From Cordilura impudica (lineage: Eukaryota > Arthropoda > Insecta > Diptera > Scathophagidae): a stretch of 64,000 nt of DNA. A model generated the notes under the pieces. It searched no databases. It worked only from the letters and a program-made list of their open reading frames with translations, and was not told the DNA's origin. Below, piece by piece: positions 21,573 to 33,898 of the stretch. A program made the position numbers and the translations under genes. The stretch's first letter is position 1. The number at the start of each line of letters is the position of its first letter. The stretch is taken from assembly GCA_963682025.1 (NCBI GenBank), contig OY821522.1, forward strand, positions 26,443,934-26,507,933. Reading direction: 5' to 3'.

Positions 21573-23680
21573 TTATTTATTTACATAAATAAAAATTATT
21601 TTTATTTGCGAATTTGTATTATAAAAAAAATAGTTATATGTATTTATATAATTTTTTAAAATTTTTAATTTTCTTCTTTGAGTTCCTCCTTTACTTATGG
21701 CCCAACTGCAATGCTTCCTCAAAAGAACTGTGATCATGAAGTCCATAAATTTTTCTCTGTGTTCGCTACAGCTGCTTTGGAACCATTCTGGAGTTGCCTC
21801 TTTACAAATTTCCATTATAAATTTTTTTATATGAATTTTGTGAGGTTGAGCTTCGAAAATTCTATGAAAAATTATTATATGTTTTTTGCATATATTTAGA
21901 TATGCATCTGATGGTGCAAGTAGATTGCCAAAATCTGTTAGAGCCTGGTAATTTTTATGAAAGAGAAAAAGTTCACTGGGTGCGCTTATGACTTCATTTT
22001 CCTTTCGAATATATTTCGTACAATTATCGCAATCAACCTTTGGTAGGATTTTGAGAGCGACGTATCCAGCAAAATATCTAATTGACACAACTTCTAAATT
22101 TATATTCGAACTATTCTCAAATACGTCCTCCAATAACATGTCCGAAAGAATTTCCGAGTCGAAATGTGTGTCGATATTGTGTTTCATTGGGGAATGATCT
22201 TCTTCATTTGATGGGAGTTCACTGCCAACAAATTCTAAATTAGCAAATAAATCATCACTAATTTCCTCAAAAGTTTCTTCACTATTTTCACAGTTGCTAG
22301 ATGAGCTTGATTGAATAATTCTTGTGACCATAAGTTTCGCTAGCAAATTGTTAATCTCAGAAACTGAAGGAGTGATATTGTTTCCTCCTTTTTGTCGTAA
22401 AACGGCGAATGTGTTTTCAAGCTTATCTTGATTGAAAGCCTTTGTCATTAAAAAAAAAATACGAGAGTTTTCTACTTTCAAAAACTCTTGGGCCATTAAA
22501 ATTGTTGAGTTAAGAGAAAGTTTCATTCCTTCTAAAAAGAATACTCTTTTCTTCTTTTCGCAAAAATTTACATTGTCCAAATAATTTCGAAACGTTTTTA
22601 TGCATTTATATGCAACATTATCAATCTGAATTGCAGATTTGTACATATTTTTCGAATACAGGGAGCAACTGTTCATACAATCGAAGATTTGGTCTATTTT
22701 GAGTACAAAATTAGCTGTTGAAAGTGCTATTTCTTTTGAAGAGTTTTTTAAACCCAACTGTATCTACAACAGTTCTAATAGCTGCTTGTACTGTGCGGCT
22801 AAAGACTTGCGTGGCAAATTTCACCCTCATCTTTTCAAAAGAATTGGGGAAAATACGTTGCCGTGTTAACTTTAGACACATTTTAGTTCTAGAATTCTGT
22901 TCATTTTCCCAGAGTTCTTTAATAACTCTGAAACTCACAATGCCATCAGGAGTATTCAGATCACTTTCTAGCCAACCATTCCTCAAAGATTTTACAAGAT
23001 GGGGAAAGTCATAAACACAATAAATATTTTTCCCTTGAAAATGAAAGTAAGGTTTTTCGACTGTGGCACCAAGCAAAGAAAAACATTTTCGGTTGGTAGA
23101 GCCCTGATCGCACACTAAAACACGCACTTTCACTCCCAAATTAGCCAACATTTTTAAATTCTCCTTTACTATTTCAGCCAATTTTTCACCACATAATCCT
23201 TTTTCAGATACAAAGTAGTTTACTAAAATAGACCAATTGGTAAAGATTGATTTCAAAAGAAACAAACAAACGTAACCACCAATTTTTGGACCTCTTTCCC
23301 CATCATGCTCAAATCCATCTATGATATCTAAATGTGTATTGTATTTCAATTCTTTTCGAATGCACATCTCATCCATCAGCAATACCATATGATTTGCATC
23401 TTCCGTTTTCAGCTCAGAACACTTTATTTTAAGAGAATCATGGGCAGTATTAATTAGACCTGGCTGTAAGTTTTTAATTGGAGCCCAGCGATTAATGGTG
23501 CAATGATGGGGTAAATTAAAATTTAATTTGTTTCTCAAGAAATCGTAAGATGAAGGTGAAATGTAATATATATTCATGGCTAAATTTTTAGCACTTTCTG
23601 AATACATTTGTGGTCGGTGGCTCAGTAGCAGATTGCAAAAAGTTTTTGCTTCTGCACCTACATGAGGTAGAGCCTCTATA
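21573..23680 (-). pseudogene. P-element-like transposase, catalytic part (two frameshifted pieces)
   Basis: Reading starts in the open frame just after the A run: IEALPHVGAEAKTFCNLLLS, then SAKNLAMNIYYISPSSYDFL. Catalytic landmarks are LLMDEMCIRKEL (first Asp, near 23370), VRVLVCDQGSTNRK (second Asp, near 23115) and KLENTFAVLRQKGG (Glu, near 22420). These match the order of the RNase-H-like residues in P transposase/THAP9. The frame slips near 22750, at VVDTVG followed by LKNSSKEIA, by one base in a GGG/TTT/A run. The C-terminus reaches 21573. Without correction of the slips no complete transposase is made. Confidence 0.85.
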
Positions 23681-24181
23681 TTAGAATGTAAATCTTTTTT
23701 TTTTTTTTTTTAGAAATAAAAGTTCTCTTTGTTTTTTTTTTAAATTTTTATACATTTTTAAAAGTTTGTCATATTTTTTGAGGAGAAGTCCATATTTTTT
23801 ATTTGAAATAGTTAGGGATTTCAAATGCTTTTCGCAATTATTACAAATGCCCTCAACTTCGCATGTTCTTTTAGGTGAAGGAGGAAAATCGTACTCTTCT
23901 TCATCTTCTTCATCTTCTAAAAAAAGGGAAGGAATTGCTTCCGCTCTGAGTCTCTTTCTGCCCAAATATTCAATTGGAAAGTGCTTTGAACAAATAAAGA
24001 GCTTTTTAGTTTCCTCTTCAATTTTACATTTTTCCCGCCAAATTTTTCCAAAAATGGAATCAAACGGAGGAAATTTAAAAAGTCTTAAATGAGGGAATTT
24101 ACGCCGAGACCTTTTGCATACACAACAGGCCTCACCCGACTTTAATAAATTATACCTCTTTTTTTCTACAATTTCACTCAT
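23681..24181 (-). CDS. THAP-domain N-terminus of the P-like transposase
   Basis: A 166-codon frame begins ATG at 24181. The C2CH zinc pattern is CCVCKRS...FKFP...W...C...........ICSKHF, with the closing AIPSLF equivalent of the AVPxIF box. These are the hallmarks of a THAP DNA-binding domain (residues about 18-87). An acidic patch (EDEEDEEEYDF), a Pro/Lys stretch and a Lys/Leu-rich coiled-coil-like tail follow. The frame ends just after an A run (T run on plus at 23694-23711), where the catalytic part continues in another frame. As it stands it would give a DNA-binding protein without catalysis, which could act as a repressor; that role is inferred. Confidence 0.8.
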   Translation of the reverse strand: MSEIVEKKRYNLLKSGEACCVCKRSRRKFPHLRLFKFPPFDSIFGKIWREKCKIEEETKKLFICSKHFPIEYLGRKRLRAEAIPSLFLEDEEDEEEYDFPPSPKRTCEVEGICNNCEKHLKSLTISNKKYGLLLKKYDKLLKMYKNLKKKQRELLFLKKKKKRFTF

Positions 24182-24587
24182 TTAATAAAAGAATAAATAT
24201 CAAATATCCAAAGGTAGCCAAACGTACGTAAATATCAAAGAATAGTCAAAAAACGGTGCAGAAGTTGTAATAAAATTTTTCAAAATATATGTGAAATTAT
24301 CAAAATTTACAAGCGCCTATAACCATTAACAACGAATAACGAAATGCAAATGAAATAATTGTCAGAATTGTCAGCCAAAAAAAAAACCATCGAATAACAA
24401 CAAATGCATGTTTTTTCAATAAAACGAAAAAAAATAGGCTAAGTGTGAAGAGAACAAAACTAAGCGTGCCATTGCTTTTGTTTTTATATTTGTCGTTCGT
24501 GTTTTTCGTTTTCTTCCAACAAGCTGCAAAAATAAATTGAATATTTTTTGTTCTTGATGCGCACTCTATATAATTTCATACTCTTTG

Positions 24588-25123
24588 GTATAAGACAACA
24601 TATATAAAAGGTTAATTAGCTCAAAATTGTTTTCTCCTAATGCATTTCATTTATATAAAATTCTGCAATATTTTGTTTAGGGAAAAAACATTTTTTTTTG
24701 TATTAACAAACAGTATCACTTCATTTTGCTCAGTTTGACTATGGCACAATTTTACTATATTTTAACATGAATATCCATAGTAGATGGCGCCACAATTTTA
24801 TTATATTTTAACATGAATTTCCACAATTTCAATTAGATATCAAATGCTTAGTATTATATGACAACAATGGTTTCTTCTTATAAAACAGTTCAACATATAA
24901 AATTATTATTCCGCTTTAACTACAGAATATGTCATTGCGGTTACATACAATCTTTAAAAATCGTTTATAATTACTAAGTCATTAATATTCACAAAAATAC
25001 GAAATTGCACCTTTAGCAAATGCAATTAAATTAAAATACTAAATTTTCATTTGATATAAAGAAAATATCAATTTTAAAAATTGGAATTCAGTTATCCAAT
25101 TATAATTTAGAAAATATTAATTG
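24588..25123 (-). repeat. R1 copy 2 (inverted), second segment
   Basis: This is the reverse complement of about 2440-2800, with landmarks ATAAAATTCTGCAATATTTT, CTTCATTTTGC and AATTATTATTCCGCTTTAAC. It ends at AATTG (25119-25123), the left target duplication of the BEL element. Confidence 0.75.
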
Positions 25124-25726
25124 TGTTCAACCTTCGCAAAGAATTTCTTTCAGATGTACATGTGTGTGTACATATTCCTGCATAAAATACAAAACGACAG
25201 CATTTAATTGCTATCGTTAAATATTATGTACAAGTATATCATATCTTAGAATTTATTATGTATGCATATGCCCAAGTCTTTTTAAAATTTAAAATTATTG
25301 TGCAAGTAATTTGTTTTCGCTATAGGTCATTGCCCAGTTTTAAAAGCTAACACACCAAAATCGAACACAATTTAATGTAAAATGTAAATCAGCAATAATT
25401 TGACAAAAGTAAATAAACTAAACAGAATTTAATGTAAAAGTGTAAATCAGCAATAATTTAGTATTTAAGAGTCAATCAAATCAATAAAAAGTGTGAGAAA
25501 CATTAGAACTATTTTGTGTTCATTTCTTCACTTCCCCGGCTAACCAAGTTTCAAGTGCTTGCGTTAACTTTTACATTATCTTGGTGTATCGCCTTGATAA
25601 TAAATAATAAAAACTTAAACAACTAAATCGGCAAAACAGCCTTCCAATTAAGTCCTTATCCTGGTGCATTCGCTCGGACAAGACATTCAACAGTTAATTA
25701 ATCGGCAAAATAGCCTCTCATTAACA
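25124..25726 (+). repeat. BEL/Pao 5' LTR
   Basis: It starts TGTTCAACCTTCGCAAAG and ends CTCTCATTAACA. Against the 3' LTR it has a ~40-bp extra segment near 25510-25550 (TTTTGTGTTCATTTCTTCAC) and scattered substitutions. CGGCAAAACAGCC/CGGCAAAATAGCC words repeat near the 3' end. Confidence 0.9.
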
Positions 25727-25730
25727 TTTC

Positions 25731-25747
25731 TGGTGACCCCGACGTGA
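25731..25747 (+). promoter_or_regulatory. Candidate primer-binding site
   Basis: TGGTGACCCCGACGTGA lies four bases after the 5' LTR. Its position and TGG start are those of a tRNA primer-binding site. The tRNA was not identified. Confidence 0.6.
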
Positions 25748-26014
25748 TTTGACGTTTTTAGTTTCCCCCCACCAGTAGTAAGGAACCCTGAATGCTATAA
25801 ATCACCTTTGCACGCGCAGTTCATTCATCAGGCACTACATTAACATGGGTGTCCTCGAATTCTGTAAATGTGTCACAAAATTGGCACTAGCAGGCCTCAC
25901 AAGAATTGGCAATCTCCATTTTTATGTCAAGAAATTGACCTTCGGGCAATATCCTGATTCGAAACATGGGACAGCGGCTTTCTAATCGTCACGTACACAC
26001 CGATCATCCTAAAA

Positions 26015-27600
26015 ATGGCACAAGGTCAAAGAGACTCGAATATGGCTTTGCTCGATCAACTCATAGCGTCTCAAAAGACAACGGGTGATTTAATTGAGGG
26101 CATAATTCGCAACGTAAAAAAGGACTCAGCTTCCAGAAAGACGGTCCAATACTATGAGAAGCGACTCAGGAGATTAGATACGGCATGGTCTGATTTCGAA
26201 ACCACTGACAGCAAAATACGGTGTCTCGAAAGCCCACCTACCGACCACAAATATTTCACCGAGAAGTATTACGAAAAAATATCGGAACTCACATTCAAAT
26301 GCCGAGAAAATTTCGAAACAGCCATGATGGAAACCCTGAATGGGCCGGCAGTGGAAACAAATCAATACCACGCTGCTCCTAGCAGGACAATATTGAACAA
26401 CAGCGACACAACAGCACCCCTCTCCTCAATTAATTCTACAATGAGAAGGCAAAATGTGATGATAGGATCACTTAAACGATTGCTCGCCATGGACCCGACA
26501 GCAACAAATATGACTCTGAAAGCAAAACTGTGGGAAAATTTGCATTTCTCAATTTGGGAAAACAATCCTGATCCACTTAGAGAAGGATATGACATGGATT
26601 CGTACACCAATCTGGAAACATTAATCATCAAAAACTTCAAGATGTCATCAAATATTGCTCCAGTACGAAGAACCCAATATGAACAAAACAGCGTGCTACC
26701 GCTGCCTTAAGTAACTATCCCACAATTCAATGGGGACTATGTCACATGGAGAACATTCTTTAATCTTTTTTCTCAACTCGTCGACAAACAGCAAATTCCC
26801 ACGGCACAAAAGATGTGGTACCTTAAATCTAATGTCGGAGGAGAAGCGGAGAAACTGATAAGGCACCATTCCGCTACAGCTGACAATTATGAAACAGCAT
26901 GGAAAATGTTACAAGAGCGCTACAACAATAAGCGAGTTCTTGTCGCAACACTAATCCAATAACTGCTTGATCAACCATCAGGCGGATCATCAGCAGCAGC
27001 CATTAAGCAGCTACATGACGTCACACAGGAATGCTTGCATGCATTACAAAATATTGACGTCGACAACCTCTTAGGACCCGATTTCGCTGCATCTGTTAGT
27101 TAAAAAATTGGATCGTGGAATACATGTTCCTTACGAGCGATCAATAACAAATCCAAAAAACCTTCCTCAGGTCAAACATTTTTTGGCATTCCTGGAAACC
27201 CACTTTCAATCAATGGAAACTATGGGTCAGAAGGAAAAATCATCTTCAGAGGCATGTACTTACGCGGCTTCATGCAACCAAAATGAAAATGCATGTAAAC
27301 TTTGCAAAAATGGTATTCATCCACTATTCCGGTGCCAAAGGTTTCAACAACTAACCGCAGGATCGACTGAATTTCACACAAAAACATAAATTGTGCATCA
27401 GTTCTTTAAAATCGGGCCATTCCACAAGGATTTGCATATCAAGGTCCTGTACAAAATGCAATAAGAAACACAATTCAATGCTACACCTCGAATCAACAAA
27501 ATTTTCATCAAGGCTAGAATCATCTAGCAAAAACAAGACATCATCAGCTGCCACAGCACTATCCACAAGAGACAAGCCAGACACCACCTCTTCGAGTACT
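26015..27600 (+). pseudogene. BEL/Pao gag (capsid, nucleocapsid), broken
   Basis: The frame opens with MAQGQRDSN at 26015. The coil-rich N-terminal part runs to a TAA at 26708-26710. In the same frame it continues with VTIPQFNGDY and the DUF1759-type segment SQLVDKQQIPTAQKMWYLKS, interrupted again by TAA near 26960. After a frame change before 27108 it includes VPYERSITNP and the zinc knuckles CKLCKNGIHPLFRC (27295-27340) and CTKCNKKHNSMLH (27449-27490). Gag would assemble the particle. At least three stops and two frame changes make it non-functional. Confidence 0.85.
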
Positions 27601-30600
27601 TGTTTACCAGAAGGATCAGAAGCCACCTCACTAGCTGCGGCCTATAAGCATTCATCGAATTCATATATTCTACTCAGCACAGCAGTGGTAAAGGTTAAGG
27701 GCGAACATACAGAAATTGAGTGCCGCGCTTTGCTAGATCACGATCTCAACTCAATTTCGTCACTGAGCGTCTAGAAAACGTCTTGGCATATCAATGCAGC
27801 CATCACCTGTAAACATTAGCGGAATTGTAGCAACAAACACCTTAACACAGCATCGGATTAATGTGGCATTATACTCTCGAATTAGTGATTTTTCAACTCC
27901 ACTCGAGGCACTAGTGCTAGCTGATCCAACCTTTAACCGTCCCGACAAAATCGACATACTATTGGGTGCCGAACATTATTATCAACTGCTATCAATTGGA
28001 CAAATTAAGTTATCTGAACAACTACCACTACTTAAAACACAGTATTCGGGTGGGTTGTTTCAGGTAAACTTCAAGAAGAACACCGCTCAAACGTAGCACG
28101 TGGAGTCTGCACAGCCGATGAAAGTCTCGAGCTTCCCATAGCTCGCCTATGGGAGTTAGATGAAATTAAAGCCAATAACAAAACGCTCTCCATTTCAGAA
28201 AGACAATGTGAAGAACACTTTGCGCAAAACACCTTCAAGAACCACGAAAATCGAGTTGTAGTAAAAATACCATTTCATCAAAGCTCTGACGCTCTAGGCG
28301 ATTCACATGGAGTTGCTCTCAACAGATATCTTTCGCTTGAGCGTCGACTGCAGAAAAATCCTGAAATAAGAACTAAATACATCAAGTTTATGGATGAATA
28401 TGAGGCCCTGGGGCACATGACGAAGATATCATCAGATGCAATCCTCTCACCTAACTATTTCATTCCACATCACTGCGTGTTAAGGCCTGAGAGTGCCACC
28501 ACAAAACTGCGAGTAGTATTCGATGCATCAGCCAAAACAACATCAGGACACTCACTAAACGCCCTCATGTACACAGGGCCGACAGTGAAAAGCGAACTAT
28601 TCTCTATACTGCTAAGATTTCGATTTTCAAGATTCGTATTTACTGCCGATGTCGAAAAAATTTATATACAAGTCGTAATTTTCCCCCGAAGATCGCAAAT
28701 TTCAACTCATTATTTGGAGAAAAGATTCCAATAAACCCACAACGTTTTACCAGCTCAACACAGTTATATATGGAACAAGAGCTGCACCCTATTTAGCAAC
28801 AAAGTGTCTGCAGCAACTGGCGAAAGAAAACACCGTTCGTTACCCACAGGCCTCGAGTTTTCTTCAAGAGAATTTCTACGTGGATGATGGCCTGGGTGAA
28901 GCAGATAATTTTGCGGCTGCATTGCAATTACAAGAACAGCTAACGCAGATCATGAAAGAAAATGGTTTCAACTTACGAAAATGGTGTGCAAATCACCCAC
29001 AACTGCTCAGAAATATTCCACAAGGAGATCTAGAAGTAAATTTAGATTTTGAAAACACAAAGGCTGACTCAATAAAAACATTAGGACTCGCATGGCTGCC
29101 GAAGGATTATAAGATCTGCGTTAAGGTTAACGTCGAAGCGGTCAAAGGGATTACGAAACGCAGCGTCACGTCAGATCTTGCCAGACTTTTCGACCTGTTA
29201 GGAATCCTTTCTCCAATAGTGGTAGCAGCCAAAATCCTTATTCAGAGTTTGTGGGAGTTAAAATTGGACTGGGATCAATCTTTACCTGAAGAGCTGCACA
29301 CAAAATGGCTCACATTCCGCTCAGACCTGAACGTCTTAAAAACACTGTAAATATCACACATCTTTAAAGGAGGAGTCCCAGAAGCCATTTAATTACACAT
29401 TTTTTCTGACGCATCGGAGAAAGCATATGTAGCAGCAGCATATGTTCGATCAGTGTTTAAAAACGGCACGATTATAACACGATTGTTATGCGCCAAATCT
29501 CGCGTAGCACCACTTAAAAAACAAACAATACCACGCCTGGAGCTGTGTGCAGCAGTACTCGGAGCGCAGTTAGCAGACGATCTTCAGTATACAAGTCCAA
29601 TATGGTTCTGGACTGATACGGAAATTGTAGTGTCATGGATACCCTCATCCTCAGCATTACTTAACACCTTTGTGGCGAATCGAATATCAGTCATCCAGTC
29701 ATCAGAATATAATCCAGCAGACATTCTATCTCGGGGAATGTCACCGAAGGCATTAAAGGAAGGCACCTTGTGGGTCTGTGGACCACTATTCCTACATGGC
29801 AAAGAAACAAGTTGGCCCCCAAGATTCAATCCAAGTTCTTCTACTAACAACAATTTGGAAAGAAAACGGAAGGCACACGAATCACTTGTCGTGGCAGTAG
29901 CAGAGCCGGAGTCTATATACAAAATCAAACACAAGAATTCTTGCCATCGCCTACAGCGAATTGTAGGATACGTTTTGTGCTTTATAAACCATACCAGGCG
30001 TAAAAGAGAGCACCGAGAGGCTCAAATATCTTTAACGATGACGGAATTGGATTTATCACTAGTTCCAATATCAAACAAATACAAACGTCAGAATTTAAAA
30101 ATGAAATCCAACAGCTGAAGAGATGCAATGAATTACGAGGAGCATGCAGTTTAAGTAATCTTTCGCCGTTTTTGGACAAAGATGGCCTAATTCGTGTTGG
30201 CGGTCGACTTGATTCTTCATCATTGGCGTATGACTCAAAACACCAGTTGCTAATCCCGTACAATGATCATATATCAAAAATAATATTTGAAATGGTGCAC
30301 AAAAGCAATAAGCATTGTGGTGCACAAACATTACTTGGAATTGTTCGACAACGGTATTGGCCAATAAAAGGAAAAGTTATGGCTCGAGCCACAATCATCA
30401 CTGCACAGTATGCAACAGAGCCAAACCAGTGCTATTCAACCAAGTAATGGGAAATTTGCCTTCTATACGGGTGACACCAGCACGAACATTTATAAACGCT
30501 GGAGTCGACTACTGTGGTCCAATAACAGTACACTACAAACTGCGTGGAAAAAGGCCGCACAAGGCTTACATTGCAGTATTTTTCTGCTTTGCTACGAAGG

Positions 30601-31396
30601 CGGTACATTTGGAGCTTGTGAGTGATCTCACCACCGACGCTTTTATTGGGGCTCTTAAAAGATTCATCGGCCGGCGTGGGCACTGCCAAAACTTGTATTG
30701 TGATAATGCGGCAAATTTTGTAGGAGCTAAAAATCAATTGCCTGAACCGTCAACGGTAATTCACTCTTCCGACGCTCAAGCAGCAATCCCGAATGCATGG
30801 AACCAAAAGGGTATATAATTTAATTTCATACCACCAAGAGCGCCACACTTTGGGGGCCTATGGGAAGCAGCGGTTAAATCCGCAAAGCATCTTCTTGTCA
30901 GAAGTTTGGGAAATGCATCTTTGACATACGAGGAACTAGAAACACTGGTAATTGAAATTGAGGCAGTACTGAACTACCGACCAATTTCACCAATGTCAAA
31001 TGATCCTAACGACATAGCTGCCCTCATTCCAGGACATTTCCTAATCGCAGAACCACTCACAGCCCAAATTTATGCGCAGGCCAAACCCACAAACCCTAGC
31101 TTGGCAACCGGATGGAAGTTAGTTCCTTGTCTGAAACATGAATTTTGGAACAAGTGTCACGGGACCACCTCAACGAATTACAATACCGGAATAAATGGCA
31201 AGAGCGGTCGAAAAACCTTAAAGAAGGTGATATTGTTGTCATCAAGAAAGATAACGTTCCAGTAAAGAAATTGCCTTTAGGACAAGTAATAAAAACCCAT
31301 AAGGGTATCGACGAAGTAGTCAGAGTTGCAGATGTAAAATGGCTTCAGGCATATTTAAGCGAGCACTTCGATATCTGGCACCACTTTCTAGAATAA
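27601..31396 (+). pseudogene. BEL/Pao pol (protease, RT, RNase H, integrase), broken
   Basis: The protease region shows CRALLDHDLNS, where LLDSGS-type sequence is expected, so the active-site context is altered. The block DILLGAEHYY follows near 27950. RT parts are LRVVFDASAKT, FTADVEK and the catalytic YVDD (about 28880). RNase H has [14 protein letters not shown] and [15 protein letters not shown]. Integrase shows the HHCC region (VGGRL, HKSNKHCG, CTVCNRAKP), first Asp in AGVDYCGP, second in YCDNAANFVGA and the Glu near PHFGGLWEA (about 30850). Stops and frame changes occur near 27772, 28096, 28690, 29350, 30110, 30430 and 30818, so it is inactive. Confidence 0.88.
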
Positions 31397-31464
31397 ATGA
31401 CGATGGTGAAGAATGGTAACAAAAACCAAACCAACAGGCTACAACATTAAGCGACAATTGCAAA

Positions 31465-33182
31465 TTGCAGCCCTCTGGATCACCATCTGATGAAATTCCA
31501 AAAAATAAAAAACGACGGCTATCAGCACTCCCCAGCATCCCTATATTACTTATAGCATTGCTCGCACTTCCACTAATTTTCGCAGGAAAGGTGGAAGTAA
31601 CGGAACTCGAATCGAACACGGGGTTACACTTCGAAGGAATTGGCAACACGCGAATGCCACGATGTGAATGGAATATTATAAGCTACTACGAATTAACACC
31701 ATATTGGCGAGAGATTGCTACGATTACTAATGGATCTATAGCTCTGCAACATTTATGCAAGCCCATGAATCAAAGGGCAACTTGCACAAATACACTACAA
31801 ACTTTTGAATTCGGCTTAGCAGACTTGAAAGATGAAAATATTCTACTGAACGGCAAACGTGGCGCAGTAAACTTTGTCGGCAACATCGCTAACTCACTTT
31901 TCGGTGTCTTAGATTCGAATTATGCAGAACAAATATCGAAAACCATCAACTCAATCAAAGAAGACGAAGGAAGGCTTAAACAGTTCCTAAGAAATCAAAC
32001 ATCAATTACTGATGCTACTATGAACGTATTCAAACAAGATGGGAACAGAATCAAAGAAAAGTTCGACAATCTGGATGCTCAATTAACGGAAATTGTATCA
32101 AGGCTACACATGGACAAAAAATCTTCTTATCACTATCAGTCCAATTTTCAATAATATCAGCCAAATTACATCGAATTCAAACAACAATAGTTGCAGCATT
32201 ATCCGACTCGCATCACGGAAAAATCAGCCGATTGCTATTAGCGCCATAACAGCTTCAATCAGAATTAGTGCAAGTTAAAAATCACCTTTCAACATCTCAG
32301 CAATTGCCAGGCAACGAAGACAACCTTCTACAACTCTACAAAATAGTGAATGTGAAAGGCGGAATAACAGACGATCACGTTATCTTTCACATAACCATTC
32401 CTTTATGTGATCCAGAGAACTTTAAACTCTTCAAACCACATCCAATTCCAAATCGTATGAAAAACATGATTGTCGCGATTCAACCATGCAGTGATTTCAT
32501 CGCTATTAATGCCCATAGGGATCAATATTTTGTATTAACCGAAAAACAGTGGACATCATGCATAACTATAAAAGAAGATGAGTTCATATGTCCAAACATA
32601 CAAATCAAATTCAACGCGGATGCAGACAGATGTTTGTGTGAAATTTCACTTCTCAATAATGACAGTCGCGCCAACTGTTACATTGTACCAACTATGGATA
32701 ACACTTCACTCACCCAGATGGAACGCAATAACCACTGGCTGTACACAATGCAGAAACCCACTCGAATAAACGCCGTGTCTGGTCTCCTAAAAATAAGTCC
32801 AGATTGTATGCTCAAACACAAGTCATTTATTATCCAAGGTCATCAAACATATTCATCTTCGTTTCAATCTTCATATACATCCATTGCAAACATAAGCAAC
32901 ATCATGTATCCAGTTGAAACGCAACCATTTTTTGACAATTTTTACATCAAAAACTATTCCGATCAACTTCAAATAATATCTGACATTCCATTACAAGTCA
33001 AGCACATCAATTACCATCATACAACGATTGTCTATGCTGCCCTGAGTCTAGCAATTGGAACCGTATTACTAATCATATACAAACGCACACAATGTCGAAA
33101 GATAAAAATAAACCAGCAACCTCCATGTCCAGCAGTTCGCCAGCATGTGAAACCGGCGGATTTTGTAGTGACTGTAACTTGA
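31465..33182 (+). pseudogene. BEL/Pao env, F-protein-like, broken
   Basis: The frame from 31465 has an N-terminal hydrophobic stretch (ILLIALLALPLIFAG), a candidate signal or anchor. A dibasic site follows (GKR at about 31854), then a small, Gly/Asn-rich hydrophobic segment. This layout matches the baculovirus-F-like fusion proteins carried by roo and errantiviruses. A frame change near 32100 and a stop near 32250 separate it from the C-terminal part (32268-33182). That part has cysteine-rich ectodomain sequence, a membrane span (IVYAALSLAIGTVLLIIY) and a basic tail. Env would be a membrane glycoprotein. This copy cannot encode a whole product. Confidence 0.8.
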
Positions 33183-33323
33183 TGACGTAGATTGACCTAG
33201 AAGCCAGAGAAGTGGATAACAAATTTAACATTTATAAACAAACTGTAGCAACTGATATCTGTCATGTCAGCAATTTTTTTTTTTTTTTTTTACTTTTGTA
33301 AGCGTAGCTCACGCCGTGGTGTA

Positions 33324-33898
33324 TGTTCGACCTTCGCAAAGAATTTCTTTCAGATGTACATGTGTGTGTACATATTCCTGCATAAAATACAAAACGACAG
33401 CATTTAATTGCTATCGTTAAATCTTATGTACAAGTATATCATATCTTAGAATTTATTATGTATGCATATGTCCAAGTCTGTCATACACATTTTAAAATTA
33501 TTGTGCAAGTAATTTGTTTTCGCTATAGGTCATTGCCCAGTTTTAAAAGCAAACACATCAAAATCGAACACAATTTAATGTAAAATGTAAATCAGCAATA
33601 ATTTGACAAAAATAAATAAACTAAACTGAAATTAATGTAAAAGCGTAAATCAGCAATAATTTAGTATTTAAGAGTCAATCAAATTAATAAAAAGTGTGAG
33701 ATATATTAAAACCATTGTTTCAAGTGCTTGTGTTAACTTTTACATTACCTTGGTGTATCGCCTTGATAATAAATAATAAAAACTAAAACAACTCAATCGG
33801 CAAAACAGCCTTCCAATTAAGTCCTTATACTGGTGCATTCGCTCGGACAAGGCATACAACGACAGTTACTTAATCGGCAAAATAGCCTTTCATTAACA
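33324..33898 (+). repeat. BEL/Pao 3' LTR
   Basis: It starts TGTTCGACCTTCGCAAAG and ends CTTTCATTAACA, followed by AATTG at 33899-33903. A T run (33272-33291) lies upstream, and no clear polypurine tract directly abuts the LTR. Confidence 0.9.

Larger units (their letters stand above)
21220..24587 (-). mobile_element. P-superfamily transposon, nearly complete
   Basis: The terminal inverted repeats are about 48 bp and start CAAAGAGTATGAAATTATAT at both ends, followed by AGAGTG and, after one mismatch, ATCAAGAACAAAAAATATT. The flanking GTATAAG at 21213-21219 and 24588-24594 is a 7-bp duplication (P elements usually make 8). Inside, on the minus strand, are a THAP DNA-binding domain and a P-type catalytic domain. 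Only two single-base-type frameshifts separate the pieces. It is inserted in R1. It may have been active recently on the scale of this window. Confidence 0.85.
25124..33898 (+). mobile_element. BEL/Pao LTR element with env (roo-like), full length but decayed
   Basis: Two direct LTRs (25124-25726 and 33324-33898) start TGTTC and end TTAACA, flanked by identical AATTG duplications (25119-25123, 33899-33903). Between them lie gag, pol in BEL order (protease, RT, RNase H, integrase) and an env-like gene, all on the plus strand. The size of 8775 bp suits an env-carrying BEL/Pao element such as Drosophila roo. Every gene is interrupted by stops or frameshifts. The paralogous empty site is near 2450. 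Confidence 0.92.
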
